A model generated the notes under the pieces. It did not search any database. It was not told the DNA's origin and saw only the letters and a program-made list of their open reading frames with translations. From NCBI GenBank assembly GCA_964391885.1, contig CAYMNU010000075.1, positions 1-64,000 of the forward strand: DNA of 64,000 bases, written 5' to 3'. The stretch comes from CAYMNU01 sp964391885. GTDB lineage: Archaea > Altiarchaeota > Altiarchaeia > JAFGQM01. Made by a program: the position numbers and the translations under genes. Shown one piece after another: positions 7,833-17,433 of this stretch. Each line of letters starts with the position of its first letter. Position 1 is the first letter of the stretch.

Positions 7833-10286
7833 TCATTTTCTTCCCTTCTTTCGCATCTCGGAAATGCGCCGCATGGCAACATCAGAAAAGAAGAGAATCA
7901 AAGCAACAAGCCCAAATATATAATAAAGGTCCTCCCGGCTTCTTGATATTCCCATGGCCTGATCGACCACATACCCTGATAAATCATCCATTAGTTTGGA
8001 GGTCTGTCCACTTTGGTACACCTCCCCCCCCGTAGTATCTGCCATGGCGGTAAGGATTGCAGTGTTTAGTCGCAGTTCTCCAAATTCCTGCGGATAATTT
8101 ACAGCCATCGCACAGCTGTATTCACCGGAGCCTACAGTGAGGAAACCTGCACTTTCTGGCACAAAACTAAAGTAATAGCTCTCCTGGTCGAGGCGCTTGA
8201 GATCTACTGAATCACCACCCAGGCTTATGCGGGGGTATTCCTTCTTGCTCCTTATTATGACTACGGTCTCCTTCCCAACTCTCGTATCTGCGCATTCTAT
8301 CCTTAGGTCCCCTCCCCTTTCTGCATCCCCTACTGCCCAGTTGACGGATGAGGATACAATCCTGGAATTTCCTTCTCCGTAGAGTTGTCCACTCCACTCC
8401 CTTCCGCTGTCGGTGCTGAGGGACACTACCCTTCCAAGCCCGAATCGCCATATTGCGAGTATCGGTTTCATCGAAGGCGTTGCTGCAAGTATCTGGGAAC
8501 CTGACTTTGCCGTTACGTCATTGAAGCTCTTGAGCGAGACATTAAGGTTCCACATGCCCTGCGTTATAAAATGATTGGCATCTGTTACTATCATAGCAAA
8601 CCCCTTACTTTCATCTCGTTCTTGCTCTTCCAGGGCCCCCACTATTAGCTTTACCCTGTCTGTCTGCGACGGTGAGAAATAGCTGCCCCTACCCTGCAAC
8701 GCAAGCCCCGCCATGAACGACTCATCCGTATCAAAACCTACTCCTATGGTGTGCGTGATTATGCCCTCTTCTGCCATTGACGCAGCTTCTTGGAATGCTT
8801 TTACAGGGTAATTTGTAATCCCATCTGACACTAAGATCACATATCTGCTTCCCTGCAGGTGGCGTAGCATCTCCCTGGCTTTTGTAAGGCCTACTAGGAC
8901 ATAGGTCCCACCTCCGAACTTGAGCCTTGACACTTTTTCCTCAAGTGGAGAGCTATCATCCATTTTTAAGATCTGCTGTATCACATAAGCATCGGAGTTG
9001 AAGGTCACTGCACCCATGTGGGCAGCATCGGCAAGGTCTCTTATCATCCTTACTATTATTGACTTCTGCAGGTCTATCTTTGTTTCGCCTCCTATCATCA
9101 GGCCTGTGGATCCTGATATATCTATAACAAATATGATGTTTATCTGGCGGTCCTTCTTTTCCTCTGCTTCTGTACTTCTTACCGGCAATAGGCGCTCGAA
9201 GCCGCTGCCGTAATAACCTCCGTTGCCATAGGAACTGTTGCCCCCTACCACTAGCAAGCCGGAACCTTCTGCTATGAATTCTCTAATGGGTGCATAATCG
9301 CCCAATTTACCCGCATGTATATTATCAATTACAATAGCCGAGTAAGTATTTAACACAGAAGGCAAGGAAGCTCTGGTCTCTAAGGCATATACTTCTTCCA
9401 ATACCTCCCTGAGCGGCGAATACTCGCTTTCCGTGACCAACAATATCCTGGGCCTCTCCGTCACATCCACTACCTTATTGAAAGCATTGTTCTCTACAAA
9501 AAAGTCGTCCGAAGCGGGAACTATGCTAGCGCTTATGTTATAAGGGCCGGTCCTGCTGAAGACATGCCTGAAGGGGAAGTCCAGATAGGACGCTTCTTGC
9601 GTCACATCAGTCTCCATCAAAACCTGACTGCCTATACTCAGTTTCAGCTTATATGCCGCATCCTCCCCCAGTTTACCAATCCTCACGCTGCCGATGTATT
9701 CTGAATTAATTGGGGTATTCTTGGCCCCGCTTATGGACTCTATGAATACCTCATTTTCAATAGGCTCCGGCAAGATGGCAAAGATTCTCGTATTTGCCTT
9801 TGAGGCATAAGCTGCTATGTCAAGCGGGTTCGTTCCTTTGTTACTATTGCCGTCGCTTTCTACTATTACTACACTGCTCTTGAGAGATGACCCGAGAATA
9901 GCCTGATAAAGCTCGTCGCCAAGGGCAGTATATTCTCTTGAGGCAATCTCTCGCAGTTCCACATTTGCCAGCCCTTCCGACCTACCTGTTAATGGCCCCA
10001 CTAAATTCTGGAGGGTATTACGGTAAAGTGACATGCTGCCTGTCTTGTCAGCAAGGAGAATTATGGAACCACCCTCTTCCATTATCATTTCTTCCCTGAT
10101 TATATGTGGGCCGGCAAGCACCAAAAAAAGGCATGCGATAGCCCCGCATCGCAGGGAGATTAACAAGGCGTGCCTCTTTTTTAATAGGTCCCGGTTCAGT
10201 ATTACAAATACGACCACCGCAGCTATTGAGATATAAATGAACAACTGCATATCAAAATTTATCCCCATAATCTGCGTTAAAATCAT
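7833..10286 (-). CDS. Large membrane-anchored von Willebrand A protein (BatA/B-like)
   Basis: An 817-residue protein with two N-terminal membrane helices (about 12-60, the second ending in AGPHI), a first vWA-like fold with a degenerate metal site (DKTGSMS), a CARDB-like section, a GATase-like Rossmann segment (RPRILLVTESE...GSGLLVVGGNSSYG), and a second vWA domain from about residue 380 with an intact MIDAS (FVIDISGST). A final helix sits near residue 790, before a basic tail. It is the last gene of a six-gene operon with MoxR and DUF58, overlapping the preceding gene by four bases. Such modules are thought to form a membrane-bound metal-dependent complex activated by MoxR; the substrate is unknown. 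Confidence 0.8.
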   Translation of the reverse strand: MILTQIMGINFDMQLFIYISIAAVVVFVILNRDLLKKRHALLISLRCGAIACLFLVLAGPHIIREEMIMEEGGSIILLADKTGSMSLYRNTLQNLVGPLTGRSEGLANVELREIASREYTALGDELYQAILGSSLKSSVVIVESDGNSNKGTNPLDIAAYASKANTRIFAILPEPIENEVFIESISGAKNTPINSEYIGSVRIGKLGEDAAYKLKLSIGSQVLMETDVTQEASYLDFPFRHVFSRTGPYNISASIVPASDDFFVENNAFNKVVDVTERPRILLVTESEYSPLREVLEEVYALETRASLPSVLNTYSAIVIDNIHAGKLGDYAPIREFIAEGSGLLVVGGNSSYGNGGYYGSGFERLLPVRSTEAEEKKDRQINIIFVIDISGSTGLMIGGETKIDLQKSIIVRMIRDLADAAHMGAVTFNSDAYVIQQILKMDDSSPLEEKVSRLKFGGGTYVLVGLTKAREMLRHLQGSRYVILVSDGITNYPVKAFQEAASMAEEGIITHTIGVGFDTDESFMAGLALQGRGSYFSPSQTDRVKLIVGALEEQERDESKGFAMIVTDANHFITQGMWNLNVSLKSFNDVTAKSGSQILAATPSMKPILAIWRFGLGRVVSLSTDSGREWSGQLYGEGNSRIVSSSVNWAVGDAERGGDLRIECADTRVGKETVVIIRSKKEYPRISLGGDSVDLKRLDQESYYFSFVPESAGFLTVGSGEYSCAMAVNYPQEFGELRLNTAILTAMADTTGGEVYQSGQTSKLMDDLSGYVVDQAMGISRSREDLYYIFGLVALILFFSDVAMRRISEMRKKGRK

Positions 10287-12175
10287 AGCGAACCCCTCCT
10301 TTTATAATAAAACCACTCAAATAGAAGAAGTGTGATTCCGGCTATTGCAAGAATCCAGTAGACTTCGTTTATCTTTTCTTCCGTGTCCCCCACATGCGAA
10401 CGACTTCCCGCTACTCTTGATGATATGGGTACGTAAGACCCCGAAATGTCAGATTCTTCTTCATTCAAAAGGCTTGCGGCTATTCGCAGCTCGCTGTCTC
10501 CTATGGTGTAAAACCCCGCTTCATCAAGTATTACATTGCTACCTTCTACTATTTCTCCCGATGGCTTTCTTACTTTTGTATTATCGCCATCTATCGCAGG
10601 TAGAAGCTCGCCTGTATTAAAGTTCTGCGAGCCAGTCCCTTCTCCACTAAGCCAAGTTAGCAAACGCCCCCAAAATATTGGGAAAGATGGTTTAAGATGA
10701 AAATCATTTTCGCTCGAATTCAATGAAAGCCCTAGGTAAACGACCTTGCCCTCGCCAAGCTCCCAAACGCTTATTATGGGCTCGTTCCCCATTTCCGCTA
10801 TTGTTATTGCGCCTATTTTGATGTCTGCCGACATTATTTTTCTCACTGAAACTTCGCTTATATCTATGTCCGCAAGAATCTCATGCTCAAAAAGAACCCT
10901 GGGCCTCCCACCCACTGCGATGGATACAATAGGCTCGACAGGCAGGATATCGTTTAGTCTTTCAGGTCCCACTGCCGCCAGGTCTTCAAAACCAAGCACG
11001 ACAAGATTGCCGCCCTGTTCTACGAATTCCCGAAGAGACGGAAAGATGCCTGCAAGTATGTTTTTCTCACTTGCATCTTGGAATATGATAGTATTATAGT
11101 CTTGAAAGGAGCTTGGGTATATTGGAGGCGCAGTCTCCACTACATTTACCCACCCCAGAGACTCCAATGCATATTTCAGATACTCTTCACCCTCTTTTAT
11201 CAGTAAAACATCGGCAGCTCTGGCTTTCGGTATGATGGCATAAGCCTTATTGTCTACAATCAGCTCGTCATGAGTGCTTATCACTGCAACAGCATCTGTT
11301 TCTGAATGGGGGCACAAGCCCGAGAGATACACAGCTTCTGACGATTCCTGCTTTATAGGTCTTGCAATAGCATCTGCACCCTGATTCCCTAAAAGAAGAC
11401 CAATCTCTACAACTCTCTCCGAACTGCCAAAATTCCTGATAAGCACTTCCATAAAACAATCGCCCTCCTCCCTACCTGAGCGGGCGGCTATGATGCCTAT
11501 GTTCTCTTCGACTGTACCCACATGTATAAACTCAACACTAATGCCCTCGGCCGATGATATCCTTTGCGCCGCCATCGGATCCATCCCCACACTACCTGAA
11601 AAATCCGAGATTACATAGATTGACCGCTCAATCTCCGATTCATTTATCATATCTGTTGCCAGAAGCATTGCACCCCCTATATTGCCAGGAGTGTCCTTGA
11701 CACGAATTCCGGACAATACAGACGAGGCCTCACTAGGGCCCCCTCTTCGCAGTGCTACTGCAGGTATGTTTTTTGCGAGCACTACACTTACTTTACTGTG
11801 CTCACCCGCTTCTGACACAATGGACGAAGCCTGTCCCATCGCTTGCGCAAACCTGTCTCCTGCCTGCATAGATGCAGAGACGTCTAACACTATTGCAATC
11901 TCCCTATCTAGTATTGCATCTCCTTTTGACATATAGAACGGCCCGGCAAGTGCTATAATGATTACCGATAGGGCGAGGAGCTGCAGTATCAGCAAGGGGT
12001 CTCTCACTATCTTTCTAAAAAAAGAGTTGAATCGCCGCCTTTGCTCTATCTCGCGTATGAACATTAAGGAGGGCAGCTTCAGGTCTTTGGGTTTCGGTTT
12101 CAACAAATAAAGCAATATCATGGGCACAAAGAGCGCGAAGAGATAAAATGCCGAATCATTTAAAAATCCTATCAT
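10283..12175 (-). CDS. BatA-type vWA membrane protein
   Basis: A 630-residue protein beginning with a helix (LFALFVPMILLYLL), the typical BatA KPKPKDLKLPSLMF segment and a second helix ending in AGPFYM. These are followed by a vWA domain whose MIDAS reads VLDVSASMQ, a beta-rich middle, a GATase-like segment (ADVLLIKEGEEYL...GGNLVVLGFEDL) and a C-terminal helix (ILAIAGITLLLFEWF). This is the classic layout of Bat aerotolerance-type proteins partnered with DUF58 and MoxR. It overlaps both flanking genes by four bases, indicating coupled translation. It is paralogous in architecture to the 817-residue gene that follows. Confidence 0.82.
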   Translation of the reverse strand: MIGFLNDSAFYLFALFVPMILLYLLKPKPKDLKLPSLMFIREIEQRRRFNSFFRKIVRDPLLILQLLALSVIIIALAGPFYMSKGDAILDREIAIVLDVSASMQAGDRFAQAMGQASSIVSEAGEHSKVSVVLAKNIPAVALRRGGPSEASSVLSGIRVKDTPGNIGGAMLLATDMINESEIERSIYVISDFSGSVGMDPMAAQRISSAEGISVEFIHVGTVEENIGIIAARSGREEGDCFMEVLIRNFGSSERVVEIGLLLGNQGADAIARPIKQESSEAVYLSGLCPHSETDAVAVISTHDELIVDNKAYAIIPKARAADVLLIKEGEEYLKYALESLGWVNVVETAPPIYPSSFQDYNTIIFQDASEKNILAGIFPSLREFVEQGGNLVVLGFEDLAAVGPERLNDILPVEPIVSIAVGGRPRVLFEHEILADIDISEVSVRKIMSADIKIGAITIAEMGNEPIISVWELGEGKVVYLGLSLNSSENDFHLKPSFPIFWGRLLTWLSGEGTGSQNFNTGELLPAIDGDNTKVRKPSGEIVEGSNVILDEAGFYTIGDSELRIAASLLNEEESDISGSYVPISSRVAGSRSHVGDTEEKINEVYWILAIAGITLLLFEWFYYKRRGSL

Positions 12176-13071
12176 TTGGAATGCCCCCTCGTCACCATAT
12201 GTGTTATCTGGAAAAATATGTCAAACACCGGGTCGCTCGAACTTACCGAGAAAAAGTCAGCACCGGCCGACTCAGCAATCTGCCGCACAGCCTCGATATG
12301 AGCCATGAACTTAACTCCGTATTCTCTCCTCATCTTCGGGGTGAAAAAGACCTTTTTCTCCCTTTTTGTTTCAAGGTCGTAGATCTTGACGTCTCCCTGC
12401 AAGTCCAAACTCTTTTCCAAGGGGTCCGCCACATGCACCACTATAAAGTTTTTGGATTTCCCTGCAAGCCTGAACAAGCCTTTTTTAATGCTGTCAAGAG
12501 GTTCCAAAAAGTCAGATATTACTATGCAAAGTGAACGTGTCTTTATAAGCTCCGCATACCTCTCGCCCGCATTCTCAAGGTTCGTAAGACCGCCGAGCTC
12601 CTGCCGGTTCAGCATCTCCACAGCGGCGAAGAACTGTCTTTTCCCTCTCTTGGGCGGCATTACCTCCTTTAGCTTGTTGCCATAGGCCGACATGGCGAAT
12701 TTCTCGTTTTCTTTAGTTACCAGATATGCAAAACCCAGGGCCAGCATGGATGCGAAATCATATTTTGTGAGCTTTCCGCTGCCGAAGTTCATACTGTTGC
12801 TCGAGTCGACAAGTATATGGGTTGTAAGGCTTTTCTCTTCCTCAAACCTCTTAATGAACAGCTTCTCGGTCCTCCCGTAGACCTTCCAGTCGACGAATCT
12901 TAGGTCATCACCAGGGAAATACTCTCTGTGGTCAATAGGCTCTATCCCTCTTCCTTGCCTAATGGACCTTTGCCCGCCGGCATAGCTGCTGACAATCTTC
13001 TTTTTCGCGAGAAGGTCCAGCTTTTTCAGCTGCTTGATAAAATCGAGGTCTATCATGTCGGTGCGTGACAC
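12172..13071 (-). CDS. DUF58-family protein
   Basis: A 299-residue cytosolic DUF58 protein. It shows the family signature GIEPIDHREYFPGDDLRFVDW, then KLFIKRFEEEK and a vWA-like core with a metal-site sequence LVDSSNSM. DUF58 proteins accompany MoxR ATPases and are thought to link the ATPase to the membrane vWA proteins. It lacks the N-terminal membrane helices of many bacterial members, so it is of the short form. It lies seven bases after moxR and overlaps the next gene by four bases. Confidence 0.9.
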   Translation of the reverse strand: MSRTDMIDLDFIKQLKKLDLLAKKKIVSSYAGGQRSIRQGRGIEPIDHREYFPGDDLRFVDWKVYGRTEKLFIKRFEEEKSLTTHILVDSSNSMNFGSGKLTKYDFASMLALGFAYLVTKENEKFAMSAYGNKLKEVMPPKRGKRQFFAAVEMLNRQELGGLTNLENAGERYAELIKTRSLCIVISDFLEPLDSIKKGLFRLAGKSKNFIVVHVADPLEKSLDLQGDVKIYDLETKREKKVFFTPKMRREYGVKFMAHIEAVRQIAESAGADFFSVSSSDPVFDIFFQITHMVTRGHSK

Positions 13072-13078
13072 CGCAGCA

Positions 13079-14053
13079 TCACTTGGCCTCCTTGATTAAC
13101 ATCTTGATGACGTCGTCAGTTCTGACCCCTTCCCGCTCCGACTCAAAATTCAATATCAAACGGTGACGGAGCACCGGAAGTGACATCGCTATAATATCTT
13201 CTTTCCCAACAAAATTCCTCCCATGTAGCAATGCCCTGGCCTTCGCGGCTGTTATTATGCCTATTCCTGCCCTTGAAGATGCCCCGTACTCCAGGAACTG
13301 TGCAGCCAGCTTGTTGCCCTCAGCGGGTCTTGTTGATGCCACAAGCCTTACGGTATACTCTTTGAGCTCTTCAGACACGGGCATCATGCGCGATATTTTT
13401 CCAAGGTCCTGTAGAATTTCCCCATCAATCAGCTTCTGAGGCTGCGGCGGCTCTTCCCCTGTATTCAGTTCGACAACCCTCATCTCCTCTTCAATATTAG
13501 GGTATTCCACAAGGAGTTTGAATAGAAACCTATCTAGTTGCGCCTCTGGAAGGGGATATGTACCCTCCATCTCTAATGGATTTTGAGTCGCAAGTACAAA
13601 AAATGGGGGGGTTAGGGGGAAGGTAGCATTACCCACTGTTACCTGCTTCTCCTGCATTGCTTCCAGAAGTGCGGATTGAGTCTTGGGAGTAGTCCTGTTT
13701 ATTTCATCCGCCAACACTATATTGGCAAAAATAGGCCCCTGCTGGAACTTGAATTCCTTTTTTCCTGTCTTTGCCTCTTCCTCTAGGAGGTATGTGCCCG
13801 TTATATCAGAAGGCATTAGATCTGGCGTGCATTGTATTCTTTTGAATTTAAGGTCGAGTATCTGCGAAAGCGCTCTGATGGTCGCAGTCTTTCCAAGGCC
13901 CGGATAACCCTCTAACAGGGAGTGGTTGCCGGTTACTATGGATATTATAATATGCTCAACTACCTCGTCCTGGCCCACTATACTCTTTTTCATAGTGGCC
14001 ATGACCTTCTCAAATATTTCCTTTGCACGTCGATAGGTATCTGCTTCTGCCAT
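13079..14053 (-). CDS. moxR: MoxR-family AAA+ ATPase
   Basis: A 324-residue AAA+ ATPase. Walker A is EGYPGLGKT, Walker B is NIVLADEINR and is followed by the family's TTPKTQSALLEAMQE, and sensor 1 is VLATQNPLEMEGTYPLPEAQLDRF, with a C-terminal lid. MoxR proteins act as chaperones that insert cofactors or remodel the associated vWA proteins. The gene order MoxR, DUF58, vWA, vWA on one strand is the standard module. About 100 bases separate it from the upstream gene; this gap is AT-rich and may hold its own promoter (TTTATACATTTATA on the plus strand is TATA-like in either direction). Confidence 0.95.
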   Translation of the reverse strand: MAEADTYRRAKEIFEKVMATMKKSIVGQDEVVEHIIISIVTGNHSLLEGYPGLGKTATIRALSQILDLKFKRIQCTPDLMPSDITGTYLLEEEAKTGKKEFKFQQGPIFANIVLADEINRTTPKTQSALLEAMQEKQVTVGNATFPLTPPFFVLATQNPLEMEGTYPLPEAQLDRFLFKLLVEYPNIEEEMRVVELNTGEEPPQPQKLIDGEILQDLGKISRMMPVSEELKEYTVRLVASTRPAEGNKLAAQFLEYGASSRAGIGIITAAKARALLHGRNFVGKEDIIAMSLPVLRHRLILNFESEREGVRTDDVIKMLIKEAK

Positions 14054-14152
14054 GCTTAAGTAATAGTTTGGATAATATAAATCAGGGATTAAGGTAAGCG
14101 TAAGGCGAGTCTTTGATAACTTTTATACATTTATACTAAGGGATTAATGATA

Positions 14153-14974
14153 TCAATCCTGGCTTATCCTCTCAAAGTAAGATCGGACCACACCCTCCAT
14201 CTCGATCGGTATGTTCTCGGTATATGTACCCGCCGCAGTCGCCTGAATGAACCCTGATTGTATTTCCCTTAACCTGTCATCATCCTCACCGTTCCATGAG
14301 CCGAAACCCCCGCCCTCGCCATAGCCTGGGTGTATCTCAAGATCGATTTCATCCCCTTCTATCCTTATTGTTGATGCATCTCCGAATATGTCCTGAGAAC
14401 CCGCTTCCGATATTTCCAAGTCCTGGTCAGTCTGCCCTTCTCCTTCCCCGGATCCTCCTCCACCTCCTCCTGAGCCTTGACCTCCTGTTCCTGCACCGCT
14501 GCCAGAGCCTCCGCTCCCTCCAACACCCAGGCCCTCAAAACCGGCGAATAGCATGAAGACAAGCAGGAATGCCGATACTATAGATACTGTTACATAGGTG
14601 TAGAGCCTACCCATATCTACAAAGGCCTCTTGGTCCACGGAATCGAGCTCATAGCTTACTTCTCTCACCAACTCTCTCACTATGAAATTGTCCTTTGATT
14701 TATTGTCATAGGCTGCCTGGAGGCGGTCTTTCAGGTCGGGATTCCCCTTCTCGACTTCCTTGACTGATTCATAGGCGTTCTTACCTCTAATATAAAGGAA
14801 TAATACAATAACTGCTGCCGGCAAAAATGCCAAAAGTATTTCCATGCCGAAGACTAAGAGGACGAATGACGCTAGCAAAAAAGTTGCAATAGATGCCGCA
14901 GCAGTTTCAAAGAGGTAAATCCTCCATATGGTTCCCAGAGTCGAACTTACTCTCTCATCAAAGCCGTCCATCAT
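14153..14974 (-). CDS. DUF4175-like membrane protein with Gly-rich linker
   Basis: A 273-residue protein. The start is taken at ATG 14974, which overlaps the upstream stop as TAATG; a longer reading would run 39 bases into that gene. Two hydrophobic helices lie near residues 20-60 and a third near 140. A long Gly/Ser-rich linker of about 45 residues follows, then an acidic part and the ending MEGVVRSYFERISQD. That ending is like the VRxYFxRL tail of DUF4175-type proteins found in MoxR/vWA operons. It probably belongs to the membrane complex of this operon. The assignment is by tail motif and context. Confidence 0.6.
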   Translation of the reverse strand: MMDGFDERVSSTLGTIWRIYLFETAAASIATFLLASFVLLVFGMEILLAFLPAAVIVLFLYIRGKNAYESVKEVEKGNPDLKDRLQAAYDNKSKDNFIVRELVREVSYELDSVDQEAFVDMGRLYTYVTVSIVSAFLLVFMLFAGFEGLGVGGSGGSGSGAGTGGQGSGGGGGGSGEGEGQTDQDLEISEAGSQDIFGDASTIRIEGDEIDLEIHPGYGEGGGFGSWNGEDDDRLREIQSGFIQATAAGTYTENIPIEMEGVVRSYFERISQD

Positions 14975-15603
14975 TATCTGCAAGCAGTGCAGTTGCTGTT
15001 TGTGTTTACACAAGCCCTCAACTCTTCTAGTTCATCTTCTGCTTTGCTTAAGTCAGTCGTCAGATTAGAAACCTCTGACCTAAGAACGTCAATTCTATGC
15101 ATAGCTATACTCAAATCTGATATCGCTTTGTCATAGTCTGTAATGCAAACATCAAGCTCTCCAATCGCACTGGAAAGTTCAGCCCTGCTGCTTTGGAGGT
15201 CAGAGCTGCACACAGAAAGGCTCTGTTGCGTGCCTGTCAAATCCCCTTCTAACTGCGCTTTCAGGGAAGCGAGCTCGGCATAGAGCTCATTAAGGGTTTC
15301 CTGAGATGCGGAGCTAATGTTGAGCTGGCTACTGAAATAAGCTACATCTTCCTCAGCCTTTGCAAGTCGGGATCCACAAGTGGAGAGCTCATTACTTATC
15401 ATTTCCCTGACGCCCGCAAACTCCCTATTCTCCACTAACAAGTCGTTGTGTTTCCAAGATGCATAGAATGCCAGCCCGCCCAGAGCCGCAAGCAGTATGA
15501 CTATAATCGCAAAAAGCCGGAAGTTGACGCTCTTTTTGGTGCTGCCCTGGGTGTGGAGCTTTCTAAGCTCTCTTCTCAGCCTGGCTTTTTCCCTCTCATC
15601 CAT
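14974..15603 (-). CDS. Single-span coiled-coil protein
   Basis: A 209-residue protein. A basic N-terminus (MDEREKARLRRELRK) is followed by one membrane helix at about 28-46, then about 150 residues of predicted coiled coil with regular Leu/Ala spacing, ending in a Cys-rich tip (CVNTNSNCTACR). The helix orientation places the coiled coil outside the cell, with the charged N-terminus inside. It is the first gene of the MoxR/vWA operon. No family is recognised. The terminal four Cys could form disulfides or cross-link subunits. Confidence 0.6.
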   Translation of the reverse strand: MDEREKARLRRELRKLHTQGSTKKSVNFRLFAIIVILLAALGGLAFYASWKHNDLLVENREFAGVREMISNELSTCGSRLAKAEEDVAYFSSQLNISSASQETLNELYAELASLKAQLEGDLTGTQQSLSVCSSDLQSSRAELSSAIGELDVCITDYDKAISDLSIAMHRIDVLRSEVSNLTTDLSKAEDELEELRACVNTNSNCTACR

Positions 15604-15710
15604 TGCAATATCTCTATCTATTTTAGCACTGACTAGTAAAAATCAAGCCTCACCAAAGGCGAGGCAACTTTTTACCAGTGACTGTATAGTTTATAGAACC
15701 TGGTAAAAAT

Positions 15711-16274
15711 ATGACAATGCCCGAAACATACACAGGAGTAAAGTTCACTACTCTTTTCGAAGCTGCGGAATTTGGATCTGATAAGGAAAGGAAAGAGGTA
15801 ATTGCCGAGATACGGAACCTAGGCTCCAGAAAGCTGCTCGACAGGAACAATGGCAACATCAGCGTTAGAGTAGACAAGGGCATGGTTATAACACCGACCG
15901 GGAAAAGCATGGACCAGATAACTGAAAGCGACCTAGTCCTCGTCACGGGCATGAGCCCAGATATGAAAATTGTGAGGGCGATAGGAAGCTCAGCACCATC
16001 TTCCGAGGCAAGGCTGCACTGGCTGGTTTACAGGGACTTTCCTAAGGTCAATGCCATTGTCCATTTCCACGATTCGCGCCTGCTGGAAAACGCGGATAAA
16101 TTCATCCTGACGGAAAAAGAGCGACCCTACGGGACTATTGGGCTGGCTGAAGAGGCTGCCAAAGCCCTGAAAAAGAGGAAATTCATAATACTTAAGGGGC
16201 ATGGGGCGCTTGCCGCGGGGGTGAGTTTCCAGGACTGCAGGAAGACGATTGAAAAGGCCGAAAACATGATTTAA
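15711..16274 (+). CDS. Class II aldolase (fuculose-phosphate aldolase-like)
   Basis: A 187-residue zinc aldolase of the class II/adducin family, slightly short of the usual 200-220. Seen: RNNGNISVRV near residue 47, VITPTGKSMDQIT, the catalytic Glu in SSEARLHW, the metal pair in VHFHDS, and a third ligand in LKGHGALAAG. The HxH is followed by Asp rather than the common Ser/Thr/Pro. Candidate substrates are fuculose-1-phosphate, 5-deoxyribulose-1-phosphate or methylthioribulose-1-phosphate. MtnP and MtnA elsewhere in the window make the latter two worth testing. A 5-bp GCCTC/GAGGC hairpin and a TATA-like TATAGTTTATAG lie upstream. Confidence 0.85.
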   Translation: MTMPETYTGVKFTTLFEAAEFGSDKERKEVIAEIRNLGSRKLLDRNNGNISVRVDKGMVITPTGKSMDQITESDLVLVTGMSPDMKIVRAIGSSAPSSEARLHWLVYRDFPKVNAIVHFHDSRLLENADKFILTEKERPYGTIGLAEEAAKALKKRKFIILKGHGALAAGVSFQDCRKTIEKAENMI

Positions 16275-16321
16275 CCCGTTGTTTTTTAAAATATATGCTC
16301 AATATAGGCGCTCATTCTAAT

Positions 16322-16531
16322 ATGATCGAAGGCTACGAGGATTACAAGAGGCGAGAGTACTGTAAAGACATAAACTGTCCGATACAACAAGAGCTGGAGC
16401 GCCACAGCGAAGGCTCTGAGGGTTATGAGCGCATTAGGGGCATATGCAAAAGCAGCTGCATACACTCAACATACGAGTTCCATCACTGGCTGATTGGGAA
16501 TGGATACGAGATTGTGAGGAAATCAGATTAA
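16322..16531 (+). CDS. Small Cys-containing protein, unknown
   Basis: A 69-residue protein read from ATG 16322; an upstream ATG at 16295 is also in frame but adds only nine unremarkable residues. It has four Cys (YCKDINCP and ICKSSCIHS) that could bind zinc or an Fe-S cluster, and a conserved-looking ending (YEFHHWLIGNGYEIVRK). I do not recognise a named family. It lies between the two aldolase genes on the same strand. Confidence 0.55.
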   Translation: MIEGYEDYKRREYCKDINCPIQQELERHSEGSEGYERIRGICKSSCIHSTYEFHHWLIGNGYEIVRKSD

Positions 16532-16581
16532 AAATCAGATTAATTAAATTAATTATAACTTAATTATAATAACACAAGAAA

Positions 16582-17427
16582 ATGGACTGGGGACAAAAGA
16601 ACAGGTTATCAAAAATAATAAAGCCGAAGACAGGCAAGGCATTGATGCTAGCAGTGGACCACGGCTACTTTTTGGGCCCGACCACAGGGCTGGAAGATTT
16701 CAAGTCTGCCATCGACCCGCTGTTGCCTTACTGTGATACGTTATTTGCGACACGTGGAATGATACGCACATGCGTGGACCCAAATACGGAAGTCCCAATA
16801 ATGCTGCGCGCGTCGGGCGGGACGAGCATAATCGGACCGGAGCTGCTTCATGAGGGCAGCACAATCTCACTCGAAGATGTCATACGCATGAATGCGGTCG
16901 GAATTGGATACTCTATTACTGTTGGAATGCCCTGGGAGCGCGACACGATTTTAGACTTCTCCGGCTGGGTTGACGACTGCGAGAGCTATGGCCTGATTGC
17001 AATGGCGGTTACCGCGGTGGGCAAGGATATGGCGAAGGATGCCAAGTATCTTGGCCTCGCCTGCAGGATGGCAGCCGAACACGGCGCCCATGTAGTCAAG
17101 ACTTACTATTGCGACGAGGATTTCGACAAGGTGGTGGATGCCTGTCCAGTGCCCATTGTCATGGCCGGCGGGAAGAAGATAGCCGAGTTGGATGCATTGA
17201 CCATGGCATATAATGCAATACAGGGAGGTGCAATAGGTGTTGATATGGGGAGAAACATATTCCAGTCCGAAGACCCTGTGGCAATGATACAAGCAGTCAA
17301 CGAGCTTATTCACAAGAACGCCACGCCCAAGGAGGCTCTCGATATTTTCAACGAGCTGAAACGGGAGGGGTGCAGACCTGTTAAAAAGGTTGTTAACCAG
17401 GAAGAGCAAGATGCAGGCAAGCTCTGA
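16582..17427 (+). CDS. LsrF-like class I (DhnA-family) aldolase/thiolase
   Basis: A 281-residue TIM-barrel Schiff-base enzyme. The sequence follows bacterial LsrF closely: LMLAVDHGYFLGPTTGLE, ATRGMIR, LRASGGTSI, MAVTAVGKDM, VVKTYY with the presumed Schiff-base Lys173, CPVPIVMAGGKK, and GVDMGRNIFQSEDPVAMI. LsrF processes phosphorylated autoinducer-2 products in enteric bacteria. No Lsr system is seen here, so the archaeal role is open; related archaeal DhnA aldolases make sugar phosphates or aromatic precursors. It is directly upstream of a small membrane protein and a zinc dehydrogenase, with gaps of 6 and 1 bases. Confidence 0.82.
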   Translation: MDWGQKNRLSKIIKPKTGKALMLAVDHGYFLGPTTGLEDFKSAIDPLLPYCDTLFATRGMIRTCVDPNTEVPIMLRASGGTSIIGPELLHEGSTISLEDVIRMNAVGIGYSITVGMPWERDTILDFSGWVDDCESYGLIAMAVTAVGKDMAKDAKYLGLACRMAAEHGAHVVKTYYCDEDFDKVVDACPVPIVMAGGKKIAELDALTMAYNAIQGGAIGVDMGRNIFQSEDPVAMIQAVNELIHKNATPKEALDIFNELKREGCRPVKKVVNQEEQDAGKL

Positions 17428-17433
17428 TTCAAG

